A stretch of DNA of 38,292 bases, taken from the NCBI GenBank assembly GCA_964547125.1, contig CAZJLS010000009.1, forward strand, positions 1-38,292. Direction: 5' to 3'. A program made the translations under genes and the position numbers. This stretch comes from Methanobrevibacter_A sp964547125. Its GTDB lineage: Archaea; Methanobacteriota; Methanobacteria; Methanobacteriales; Methanobacteriaceae. A model generated the notes under the pieces. The model did no database searches. It was not told the origin of the DNA and was given only the letters and a program-made list of their open reading frames with translations. Shown piece by piece: positions 1 through 7,786 of the stretch (positions are counted from its first letter, which is position 1; every line of letters begins with the position of its first letter).

Positions 1-1
1 T

Positions 2-808
2 CCATTTTCATTTAATGAATTTCTAGATTATAAAAAAGAATTAAATCAAAAACCCTTAATAAAAAATGAAATAAATACTGAATTAGTGAACTATTTTGAA
101 GAATACAGGCAATATGGTGGAATGCCAATGACAATATCTTCCGAATATAATAAAGAACTAATACTAAATGGAATTTATTCTTCAATAATATTAAATGATA
201 TTGTAGAAAGGTATGAAATTAGAAATATTGGTATATTTAATAGAGTTGTGAAATTTATTATTGAAAATATAGGAAATCCAATATCTGTAAATTCAATATA
301 CAAATACTTAAAACATGACAACTTAAAAATTAGCAAAAAAACCATCTACAATTATTTAGAATATCTAGAAAATGCATATATCATACTAAAAGCATCCAAA
401 GAAGAGTTAATTGGTAAAAAAGAAATCACAGGTTCTGAAAAATTTTATTTAACAGATTTAGGTTTTTATAAATCACAACTTGAAGAAAAACAAGAAAATA
501 TTGGTCATATCTTAGAAAATATTGTTTTTTTAGAATTAAAAAGACATGGATATACAATAACAATTGGAAATGTTAAAAATAATGAAATAGATTTTGTATG
601 TAGAAAAAATAATCAGAAAATGTATATTCAAGTGGCATATAGAATTGAAACTGATAAAACTATTAAAAGAGAATTTGACCCTTTATTAATGATTAATGAT
701 AATTATCCTAAATATGTATTATCAATGGATGAAATTCTTCAATCTAAAGATGGGATTAAACATATGCACATAATAGATTTTTTACAAAATTTCAATTATG
801 AATTTTAA
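2..808 (+). CDS. AAA-family ATPase with DUF4143 C-terminal domain (3' part only)
   Basis: The gene runs in from the left edge: the frame is open from base 2, well upstream of the first in-window GTG at 86, so at least 268 residues are present and the N-terminal ATPase half is missing. What remains matches the C-terminal part of the AAA_14/DUF4143 family: the phrase PFSFNEFLDY, a central winged-helix-like stretch (NPISVNSIYKYLKHDN), and the closing domain with the EIDFVC ... YIQVAY acidic/Gln motif reminiscent of a PD-(D/E)xK fold. Such proteins are common orphan ATPases in methanogens and no substrate is known. It is convergent with upp and has no visible link to the tail cluster. Confidence 0.9.
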   Translation, partial: PFSFNEFLDYKKELNQKPLIKNEINTELVNYFEEYRQYGGMPMTISSEYNKELILNGIYSSIILNDIVERYEIRNIGIFNRVVKFIIENIGNPISVNSIYKYLKHDNLKISKKTIYNYLEYLENAYIILKASKEELIGKKEITGSEKFYLTDLGFYKSQLEEKQENIGHILENIVFLELKRHGYTITIGNVKNNEIDFVCRKNNQKMYIQVAYRIETDKTIKREFDPLLMINDNYPKYVLSMDEILQSKDGIKHMHIIDFLQNFNYEF

Positions 809-819
809 ATGTATCTGTT

Positions 820-848
820 AAAAAAATCTTATTCAAAAAATAAAAAAA
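820..848 (-). terminator. T-tract terminator after upp
   Basis: Read on the minus strand, the spacer after the upp stop holds three runs of six or seven T within about 30 bases, with no strong stem. This matches the oligo-T terminators known in archaea. It lies in the convergent gap between upp and the ATPase gene. Confidence 0.45.
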
Positions 849-861
849 GAGTTTTTGGAGA

Positions 862-1488
862 TTATTTTGTTCCGTATACACGATCTCCTGCATCTCCAAG
901 TCCAGGAAGAATATATGCATCATCGTTTAAACCTTTATCTACAGTTGCGCAGAATATTTCAACATTTGGATGGTTTTCTTCTATTGTTTTTATTCCTTCT
1001 GGTGCTGCAACTATACATAAGAGTTTTATTTTTGTTACACCATCTTGTTTGAGTCTGTCTATTGTTGCTGATGCACTTCCACCAGTTGCTAACATTGGGT
1101 CTATGATTATTACTTCTCTTTGTGCTATATTTTCTGGCATTTTATAGTAGTATTCTACTGGTTGGAAGGTTTCTTCGTTTCTGTATAATCCGATGTGTCC
1201 TACTTTTGCATTTGGTATTACATTTATTATACCTTCAAGCATACCCATTCCTGCTCTAAGAATTGGTACGATTGCATAACTGTCTTCGTTTAGTTTTTCT
1301 GTTTCCATTTCTTCTAATGGTGTTTGTATTACTGCTTTTTCAAGTTTTGCATCTCTTGTTGCTTCGTAGCATAGTAATGTTGATATTTCTGTTATTAGTT
1401 CTCTGAATTCTTTAGTTCCTGTTTTAACACTACGTAATATTGCTAATTTATGAGTTATTAATGGATGATCTAATACATTTTCATTCAT
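862..1488 (-). CDS. upp: Uracil phosphoribosyltransferase
   Basis: Converts uracil and PRPP to UMP in pyrimidine salvage. The 208-aa product has the PRPP-binding loop IIDPMLATGGSA and the C-terminal uracil-binding stretch GLGDAGDRVYGTK, the two hallmarks of the family, and it is of normal length. The ATG at 1488 is chosen over an upstream ATG at 1512. It sits about 9 nt after a perfect GGAGG, gives the expected N-terminus (MNENVLDHPLI), and overlaps the uraA stop as ATGA, which suggests translational coupling. It is the second gene of a uraA-upp operon, so uptake and phosphoribosylation are co-expressed. Confidence 0.96.
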   Translation of the reverse strand: MNENVLDHPLITHKLAILRSVKTGTKEFRELITEISTLLCYEATRDAKLEKAVIQTPLEEMETEKLNEDSYAIVPILRAGMGMLEGIINVIPNAKVGHIGLYRNEETFQPVEYYYKMPENIAQREVIIIDPMLATGGSASATIDRLKQDGVTKIKLLCIVAAPEGIKTIEENHPNVEIFCATVDKGLNDDAYILPGLGDAGDRVYGTK

Positions 1489-2774
1489 TCTATTCTTTCC
1501 TCCGGAATACAAAGATTTAAAATTACTCCTACAATTGCTGCAAGTGACATACCTGATATTGCAATTGATAAATTACCCGCTACTATAGATAAGGTTGCTC
1601 CACCTAAACCTAATACAAGCATTGTTGCTGCTACAACTACATTTTTAGTATTGTTGAAATCTACTTGGTTATTAATTAGTATTTTTAAACCGTTTACACA
1701 TATAAAACCATATAATAATATGGATACTCCACCAAGTACTGGTGCTGGTATTGCTGTTAGTAATGCTGTTAGGTGTCCTGAAAATGCAAATATTATTGCT
1801 ATTATACCTGCTAAACCTATAACATATACTGATGCTACACGGGTCATTCCTACAACAGAGGTGTTTTCTCCATATGTTGTATTTGCTGGTCCTCCAAGTA
1901 CTGCTGCAAGGAATGTTGCAAGTCCATCACCTAGTAAGGTTCTGTCTAATCCAGGATCTTCTATTAAGTCTCTTCCTATAATTTCACTTAATACTTTATG
2001 GTCCCCAATATGTTCCACCATTGTTACTAATGCTATCGGTACAATTGTTAACATTGCTCCAAGATTAAAATTATAATGTAAGAAAGGTAAGTAGAATTTT
2101 GGTATTTCTATTATTCCTGCAGTTGTAACAGATGAGAAATCCACCATTCCAAGTAGTGCTGCTACAATATATCCTGCAATTATACCTATTAAAAATGGTA
2201 TTACTTTTAATATTCCTTTTCCTCTAACTGCCAGTACTGCAGTTGTTAAAAATGCTACTAATGCTACAATAATATTTTGCCATGGCATTACATCTAAGTT
2301 TAATCCAATCTCTTCAATTGCTGTTGGTGCAAGGGATAATCCAATAACCATTATCATTGGTCCAACAATAACTGGTGGTAGTAAACGATTTATCCATGCT
2401 TTTCCAGATATCCGTATTATTAATGATACTATAACATATACTAATCCCACTACCATTAATGCAGAGAATACACTTCCTTTCCCTGCCAATGCATAACCTG
2501 CAATCATCGGTGCTATAAATGCAAAGGAACTTCCCAAGTATACTGGGCTTCTTCCACGAGTACAAAGCAAATAGATTAATGTTCCTAAACCTGAGGATAC
2601 TAATGCAACTGGTATTGATAAAACATCTGCCCCAGTTGTTGTGTTAACTAATATTGGTACAAGTATTGTTGCACCAAACATTGCACACACATGTTGAATT
2701 GAGAGTAATAACCAGTTTACTGCTGGTGGTTTATCTTTTACACCCAAAATCATATTATTATTTTCTTCTGTCAT
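1485..2774 (-). CDS. uraA: Uracil permease (NCS2 family)
   Basis: A 429-aa polytopic membrane protein of the nucleobase:cation symporter-2 family, expected to import uracil. Family features seen are the N-terminal QH motif (LLLSIQHVCAMFGATILVP), the GPANTTYGENTSVVGMTRV signature in the middle, and about 12 to 14 hydrophobic segments across the whole length. The ATG at 2774 has a GGATGA ribosome binding site 7 to 12 nt upstream. It is co-transcribed with upp, whose start overlaps its TGA. That pairing favours uracil over xanthine as the substrate. Confidence 0.95.
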   Translation of the reverse strand: MTEENNNMILGVKDKPPAVNWLLLSIQHVCAMFGATILVPILVNTTTGADVLSIPVALVSSGLGTLIYLLCTRGRSPVYLGSSFAFIAPMIAGYALAGKGSVFSALMVVGLVYVIVSLIIRISGKAWINRLLPPVIVGPMIMVIGLSLAPTAIEEIGLNLDVMPWQNIIVALVAFLTTAVLAVRGKGILKVIPFLIGIIAGYIVAALLGMVDFSSVTTAGIIEIPKFYLPFLHYNFNLGAMLTIVPIALVTMVEHIGDHKVLSEIIGRDLIEDPGLDRTLLGDGLATFLAAVLGGPANTTYGENTSVVGMTRVASVYVIGLAGIIAIIFAFSGHLTALLTAIPAPVLGGVSILLYGFICVNGLKILINNQVDFNNTKNVVVAATMLVLGLGGATLSIVAGNLSIAISGMSLAAIVGVILNLCIPEERIE

Positions 2775-2792
2775 TCTTTTTCATCCGCACAA

Positions 2793-2808
2793 TATTTTTA
2801 TAAAAAAA
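2793..2808 (-). promoter_or_regulatory. Putative TATA box of the uraA-upp operon
   Basis: On the minus strand, TTTTTTATAAAAAT lies about 20 to 35 nt before the uraA ATG, inside the divergent spacer 2775-2933. The placement would give a very short leader containing the GGATGA site. The spacer is uniformly AT-rich, so the call is tentative. No clear box could be picked for the opposite-facing permease gene. Confidence 0.35.
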
Positions 2809-2933
2809 AGATTTTTCAACATTATTAATTATGTATAATCATAATAATAAACTCAACTAATAAGTAAAATAATAATCATTTTAATGAAAAAAATTTAATT
2901 AAAAAAAAATAATAAAAATAATACAAGATACAT

Positions 2934-4082
2934 ATGTCATTTTTAAAGTTAATATTAAAAAATCCATTTAGAAGTAAATCTCGTGCAATACTTGCAATAA
3001 TAGGGATAGGAATTGGAATAGCAACAATAGTTGCACTAGGTGCAATGACCGAAGGAATGGTTGTAGGTGTAGATGAAACACTGCATGCTGGAGGAACAGA
3101 TTTCACAGTAGCAGGAAACCCTGATAATGCAGAAGACACAGTTATGTCAACAAATCAATTCGCATCATTTGGAGCAATGCCATTAAATGAAGAATGGGTA
3201 GGTATAATACAAAATGTAAGTGGAGTTAACCAATCAGCAGGAATATATAATACAATAGTTGCCATAAAAGGAACAAATGATCAAATAGTAATAATTGGAA
3301 TGGAATCACAATATTTAAACTTCGCAGACACTAAAATAATGGAAGGAAGAAGTTTTAAAGATAATACTAGTGAAATAGTCCTAGGAAAAATGACTGCTGA
3401 AAGTTTAAACAAAACTGTAGGAGATAATATAAGCATACAAGATAAAACATTCGAAATTGTAGGAATAAGTGAAAGTGGAGATACAAATCAAGACCAAGGA
3501 GCATACACTAGTATAAATAATGCTCAAGAATTAGGTGATGCAGAGGGCAATGTATCTATGATATATGTTAAAGTAGATAAAGGAGTAGATGTAGACAGCG
3601 TAACAAAAAGAATAAATGACACCTATGGTGAAAATGTAACTACAATCTCATCAGTAGCAGATATTGAAGCAATGCAAGATGTGATAAATATGCTAAACAG
3701 TGCATCATGGGCAATAAGCCTACTTGCAATAGTTATTGGAGGATTAGGAATAATAAACACCATGCTTATGAGTGTAATGGAGCGAACAAGGGAAATAGGA
3801 GTTCTAAAAGCTGTAGGATGGAGCAGTAAAAAAATATTAACAATGATAATGGGAGAATCCATAGTAATAACCGTAACTGCAGCAATAATAGGATCTATAA
3901 TAGGAGCACTTGCAGTTATAGGACTAAACACACTAAACATACTATCACTAACACCAGTATTTACAATAAACACATTTATAGAAGGATTTTTAGTAGCAAT
4001 AGTAGTAGGACTAATCGGAGGATTATACCCTGCAATAAAAGCAGTAAAACTACCACCAACAGAAGCACTACGATACGAATAA
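2934..4082 (+). CDS. MacB/FtsX-type ABC transporter permease
   Basis: A 382-aa membrane subunit of a type VII (MacB-like) ABC transporter. It has an N-terminal membrane helix (about residues 14-40), an extracytoplasmic MacB-periplasmic-core-like domain (about 45-250), and a C-terminal FtsX domain with three helices. The cytoplasmic MERTREIGVLKAVGWS loop that contacts the ATPase is clear at about 283-298. The ATPase follows 20 nt downstream. Proteins of this class export peptides or lipoproteins or transmit mechanical signals; the substrate cannot be told. No Shine-Dalgarno is visible before the ATG, which fits a leaderless or short-leader first gene. Confidence 0.93.
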   Translation: MSFLKLILKNPFRSKSRAILAIIGIGIGIATIVALGAMTEGMVVGVDETLHAGGTDFTVAGNPDNAEDTVMSTNQFASFGAMPLNEEWVGIIQNVSGVNQSAGIYNTIVAIKGTNDQIVIIGMESQYLNFADTKIMEGRSFKDNTSEIVLGKMTAESLNKTVGDNISIQDKTFEIVGISESGDTNQDQGAYTSINNAQELGDAEGNVSMIYVKVDKGVDVDSVTKRINDTYGENVTTISSVADIEAMQDVINMLNSASWAISLLAIVIGGLGIINTMLMSVMERTREIGVLKAVGWSSKKILTMIMGESIVITVTAAIIGSIIGALAVIGLNTLNILSLTPVFTINTFIEGFLVAIVVGLIGGLYPAIKAVKLPPTEALRYE

Positions 4083-4102
4083 AAAAAAAAAGGAGTTATA
4101 CA

Positions 4103-4807
4103 ATGAGTGAAAACATAGTAGAAGTAAAAAATCTAGTAAAAACATATGAAAAAGGAAAAGTAAAAGCACTAAACAGTATAAACTTCACAATACAAAAAGG
4201 AGAATTCGTTTCAATAATAGGACCATCTGGAAGTGGAAAATCAACCCTACTACATATGCTAGGAGCACTAGATATACCAGACAGTGGAGAAATAATCATA
4301 GACGGAGAAAACATACAAAAAAGCAAAAAACTAAACAAATTCAGATCAAATAAAGTAGGATTCATATTTCAACTACACAACCTAATACCAAACCTATCTG
4401 CAGTAGAAAATGTTGAAATACCAATGTATACACAAAAAATAAGCAATAAAGAACAAAGACAAAAAGCCCTAGACCTCCTAGACGACGTTGGCTTAAAAGA
4501 TAAAAGTAAAATGAAACCCAACCAACTCTCAGGAGGAGAACGCCAAAGAGTAGCAATAGCAAGAAGCTTTGCAAACGACCCAAAAATAATACTCGCAGAC
4601 GAACCCACAGGATCACTAGACTCAAAAAACAGCACCAAAATACTAGAAAAACTATACAAACTAAACAAAGAAAAACAAGTAACACTAATAATAGTAACTC
4701 ACGACATGAACGTTGCAAAACTAGCAGACAGAGTAATAGAAGTTCTAGACGGACAAATACTAGAAAATAATGAAGACTCACTACTACACAATGAAATAAA
4801 AATATAA
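4103..4807 (+). CDS. ABC transporter ATP-binding protein (LolD/MacB type)
   Basis: The 234-aa ATPase partner of the preceding permease. Walker A GPSGSGKST is at residues 40-48, the signature LSGGERQRVAIARS at about 143, and Walker B ILADEPTGSLD followed by the H-loop VTHD. A GGAG site stands about 8 nt before the ATG. Its length and the EPTGSLD motif are typical of the LolD/FtsE/MacB branch. It powers the permease and is probably co-transcribed with it and with the repeat protein downstream. Confidence 0.95.
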   Translation: MSENIVEVKNLVKTYEKGKVKALNSINFTIQKGEFVSIIGPSGSGKSTLLHMLGALDIPDSGEIIIDGENIQKSKKLNKFRSNKVGFIFQLHNLIPNLSAVENVEIPMYTQKISNKEQRQKALDLLDDVGLKDKSKMKPNQLSGGERQRVAIARSFANDPKIILADEPTGSLDSKNSTKILEKLYKLNKEKQVTLIIVTHDMNVAKLADRVIEVLDGQILENNEDSLLHNEIKI

Positions 4808-4826
4808 AAAAAAGGAATATGTTAAA

Positions 4827-6353
4827 ATGGGACTATTCGACTTTCTAAAAAAAGAAAAAAAAGAAGAAACTAAAAAAGTAGAAAAAACAGAAACACAAAA
4901 GAAAAAAGAACACGGAAACAAAATCCTAAAAGAACTAGCAGAAAGCAGCACCGATTTAAATGTGCGAATAGCCTCAGTAATGAACATACAAGACGAATAC
5001 GAACTAGCAGCAATAAGCAACGAATTCAAAGACAGAAAAGTAAGAACAATAGCAGTAAACAGAATAGAAAAACAAGACATACTACACGACGTAGCAATAA
5101 ACAGCAAATACTCAGACACCCGAATGCTAGCATGGACAATACTCGGAGACGAAAAAAGAGCACTAGCAGAAGTAGCAAAAAACGACAAAAACAAAAAAAG
5201 AAGAGAAACAGCAGTAAACAACATAGACGACAACGAAATACTAGCAGACATAACAATAAACGCAAAAGACAAACACATACAAAACCTAGCACTCAAAAAA
5301 ATAGACTCACAAAGAAACCTAGAAAAAATAGCCCTAGAATCAAAAAACAAACACATAATCCTAAAAACCCTAGACAAAATAGAAAGCAAAGACGAAGGAA
5401 TATACAGAAAAATAGCAGAAAACAACCCCGACAAAAACATCAGAATAGAAGCAATAAAAAACATAAACAAAATAGACACACTAAAAAACATAATAAAAAA
5501 CGACACAAACAACAACGTAAAAATAGCAGCACTCAAAAAAATACCAAACACAGAACAAAACCTAATAGAACAAATAATAAAAGAAACAAACAACAAAGAA
5601 CTCCAAATAACAGCAATAGAAAAACTAGAAAACGAAGAAATACTAGCAAACATCCTAAAAAACAACACAGACAAAACCATCAACACAGCAATAATACACA
5701 AAATAAAAACACCAGCAATACTCGAATACATAATCAAAACACACAAAGACAAATTCATAAGAGCAGAAGCAATAAAAAAAATAAACAACCAAGAAACACT
5801 AAAAGAAATAATAAAAAAAGAAACAGACCCATACTGCCAAAAACTCGCAATAAACAACCTAACAGACACCACCACACTCCAAGAAATAGCAACAAACAAC
5901 CCAGATGAAAAACTAAGAAAAAAAGCACTAAAAAAAATAAACAACGAAGAAACACTAAAAGACATAACAATAAACACAGACTACGAAAACACAAGCACAG
6001 ACGCATTCCAAAAACTAAAAGACATAACCAGTTACATAGAACTAGCAGAAAACCCAAAATACAAAAACATAAGAATACAAGCAACACAAAAAATAACAAC
6101 AAAAAATGTACTAGAAAACTTAAGCCAAAACTCAAAATACCCAGAAACAAGACTAGAAGCAACAAACAAAATAAAAAACCAAAAAATAATAAAAAAAATA
6201 GCAACAACAGATCCAGAATGGGAAGTACGATACGCAGCAGTTAAAAAAATACACACAATAAAAGAACTAAAAAAATTAAGAGAAACAGAAACCAACAAAT
6301 ACGTACTAGACCTAATAAACAATAAAATAAAAAGAATAAAAGGAAAAAACTAA
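4827..6353 (+). CDS. HEAT-like alpha-solenoid repeat protein
   Basis: A 508-aa protein with no membrane segment. After a lysine-rich N-terminus (MGLFDFLKKEKKEE) it consists of about 18 degenerate repeats of 22-24 residues with the pattern D-x-x-I-R-x-x-A-I-x-K-I ... E-x-L-x-x-I. This is a HEAT/LRV-like superhelix usually used for protein binding. It starts 19 nt after the ATPase gene with a weak GGA site, so it is the third gene of the ABC operon and may be a cytoplasmic partner of the transporter. The coding strand is almost free of T at third codon positions, more extreme than in the transporter genes. Confidence 0.85.
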   Translation: MGLFDFLKKEKKEETKKVEKTETQKKKEHGNKILKELAESSTDLNVRIASVMNIQDEYELAAISNEFKDRKVRTIAVNRIEKQDILHDVAINSKYSDTRMLAWTILGDEKRALAEVAKNDKNKKRRETAVNNIDDNEILADITINAKDKHIQNLALKKIDSQRNLEKIALESKNKHIILKTLDKIESKDEGIYRKIAENNPDKNIRIEAIKNINKIDTLKNIIKNDTNNNVKIAALKKIPNTEQNLIEQIIKETNNKELQITAIEKLENEEILANILKNNTDKTINTAIIHKIKTPAILEYIIKTHKDKFIRAEAIKKINNQETLKEIIKKETDPYCQKLAINNLTDTTTLQEIATNNPDEKLRKKALKKINNEETLKDITINTDYENTSTDAFQKLKDITSYIELAENPKYKNIRIQATQKITTKNVLENLSQNSKYPETRLEATNKIKNQKIIKKIATTDPEWEVRYAAVKKIHTIKELKKLRETETNKYVLDLINNKIKRIKGKN

Positions 6354-6640
6354 AAAAATCTAATTTTCAACAAAAAAAACTACATCGAAAGATTTTAACA
6401 AACATAAAAAAAATTAAAAACTGAAAGGTTATTATTATACCTCGAAATCAATTATTTGATCTTACTAATACTAATAACCCTCAAAAAATTAGTACTATTA
6501 AAAAATTAGTGTTTGGCTTTTAAGCCTTGCAAATTTAATTCTATTTTTTGAAGTATTTAAATTTAATTATTACAATATCCTAAAAAGGGATTAATTGATA
6601 AGTAAGCGTAAATGTAAATAAAAACACAAAAGATTATGCA

Positions 6641-6653
6641 ATAAATCAAGTAA
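6641..6653. repeat. 13-bp direct repeat, copy 1
   Basis: ATAAATCAAGTAA, identical to 29105-29117. A second shared element, the T-tract (6709-6727 and 29137-29155), lies on the same side in both places. The pair brackets the baseplate, fibre and lysin part of the cluster. Confidence 0.4.
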
Positions 6654-6708
6654 TCCAAAAATTAATAATACTAAATTTGATAAAAAAAAGTAAAAATACA
6701 CAAAAAGA

Positions 6709-6727
6709 ATAAAAAAAAAAAGTATAT
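6709..6727 (-). terminator. T11 terminator at the end of the tail cluster
   Basis: On the minus strand, ATATAC followed by 11 T begins 11 nt after the lysin stop codon, with the T run 17 nt after it. More T-runs follow. The same 19-bp string occurs after the tape measure gene (29137-29155). It probably ends the long transcript. Confidence 0.55.
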
Positions 6728-6737
6728 TTTAAAATAT

Positions 6738-7766
6738 CTATTTAGTAAATATTTGAGCTATACTTTTTTGGTTTATTCCATTTATATAATCTGTCATTGT
6801 TTTAAAGCTTCTATATTCAATCCAACCTCCGCTTAAACTATTTGCAACCATAAGTTTCTCTGTTTTCAAATTCACACCAATTACATACTCGTAATGACCA
6901 TACTTATTCTTATATTTATTATGAATAAATACACCAGTATGCTCATCTTTTACAAGTTTAGCTAATTTTTCATATCCTAAATCTGATAAATAACTCCAAA
7001 GAATCTTAATATTTAGATTATATTCTTTAGCTAATTGTTTTATTGCTTTTTCTAAACCAGCATGTCCTGTACCTGCAGTTGTTGTTTCTGCATATTTTGC
7101 AATTAAAGATTCAGAAACTAATTTACCAGTTAATTCATACCATACAAGTTGTATTGCATTTGGACCACACCAATAATTAGTTTCTTGGCGGATAACATTC
7201 TTATTATTTGGATATCTTTTAGATAAGTACCAACCACTAGAATTTGGTGTTATATCATCACCTACTGCATTTACCCTATTGGGATTGGTATTTGTTTTAA
7301 CTTGTAAGTATACAAAGTTTGGGTTTCGGTTGTGTGTTTTTCGGAATGTTTCTACACGGGAAATAATCTCATTATACTTTTCATATGAGATGTATTCAAA
7401 TTGTTCTATAATATTTAAGTAGATTCTACGTTTTGGACTTATTTTACCTCCATTACTTAAATATTTGTTTATTCTCTCTTCCATATCGAGTACTGTTGAG
7501 ATTGGAAGTATTTTATCATCTGTGGAAATATTTACTGGTTCTAAATAGATTTGTATTGAATCTGGTTTGTCAATTTCCCAACGAGATAAGATATTTTGAA
7601 ATTGTGCATAGGTTATATATTCTTCTTGTGTGGAATAGTCTATGTATATTCTTCGCTCAGGTGTTATTGTTCCACCTTGGCTTAAATATTTATCCACACG
7701 TTCTTTCATATCTAATATTTCGTTTTTACTTAATTTTTTATCTGTTTTACTTATATCTATTGCCAT
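6738..7766 (-). CDS. Pseudomurein-binding C39-like cysteine peptidase (endolysin or tail lysin)
   Basis: A 342-aa wall hydrolase. Residues about 13-65 and 88-140 are two pseudomurein-binding-type repeats, each with a D-M-x-E-R-[VI]-x-K-Y-L-S-x-G-G-x-I core followed by an RRIY strand. The C-terminal half is a papain-like C39-type domain: Cys200 in YWCGPNAIQL, His291 in YGHYEYVIG, and Asn309 where a third catalytic residue is expected. It should cleave peptide bonds in pseudomurein, as archaeal viral endoisopeptidases do. It is the last gene of the cluster, ends in TAG, and unlike its structural neighbours has a GGAG site 4 nt before the ATG. A role in host lysis or in particle entry are both possible. 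Confidence 0.85.
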   Translation of the reverse strand: MAIDISKTDKKLSKNEILDMKERVDKYLSQGGTITPERRIYIDYSTQEEYITYAQFQNILSRWEIDKPDSIQIYLEPVNISTDDKILPISTVLDMEERINKYLSNGGKISPKRRIYLNIIEQFEYISYEKYNEIISRVETFRKTHNRNPNFVYLQVKTNTNPNRVNAVGDDITPNSSGWYLSKRYPNNKNVIRQETNYWCGPNAIQLVWYELTGKLVSESLIAKYAETTTAGTGHAGLEKAIKQLAKEYNLNIKILWSYLSDLGYEKLAKLVKDEHTGVFIHNKYKNKYGHYEYVIGVNLKTEKLMVANSLSGGWIEYRSFKTMTDYINGINQKSIAQIFTK

Positions 7767-7786
7767 TTTTCTCCATTTAATTTCTT

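Larger units (their letters stand above)
6354..6737. other. 384-bp gene-free stretch between the HEAT gene and the tail cluster
   Basis: No ORF or tRNA-like sequence was found. It contains an 8-bp inverted repeat GGTTATTA (6427) / TAATAACC (about 6473) with a roughly 40-nt loop, overlapping partial copies of ACTAATA/TATTAGT, and a small hairpin GGCTT-TT-AAGCC near 6514. It also holds the 13-mer ATAAATCAAGTAA (6641-6653), which recurs at 29105, and the T-tract after the lysin gene. It is the left boundary of the tail cluster. No integrase or obvious attachment core is present. Confidence 0.6.

Noticed and set aside
1651..2076. 141-aa plus-strand ORF opposite uraA
   Set aside because: It lies wholly inside the uraA gene, has no ribosome binding site and no family signature.
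4784..5977. Long open frames overlapping the HEAT gene: a 397-aa minus-strand ORF and a 258-aa Arg/Asn/Lys-rich plus-strand ORF at 5132-5908
   Set aside because: They are shadows of the A/C-rich coding strand, which lacks stop codons in other frames. The products are low-complexity Phe/Ser or Arg/Asn strings, and the HEAT frame has regular repeats and a proper position in the operon.
6354..6737. tRNA gene or attachment core at the left boundary of the cluster
   Set aside because: No cloverleaf, CCA-like end or tRNA-like T-arm sequence was found, and there is no nearby integrase. Only short inverted repeats and AT-rich DNA are present.
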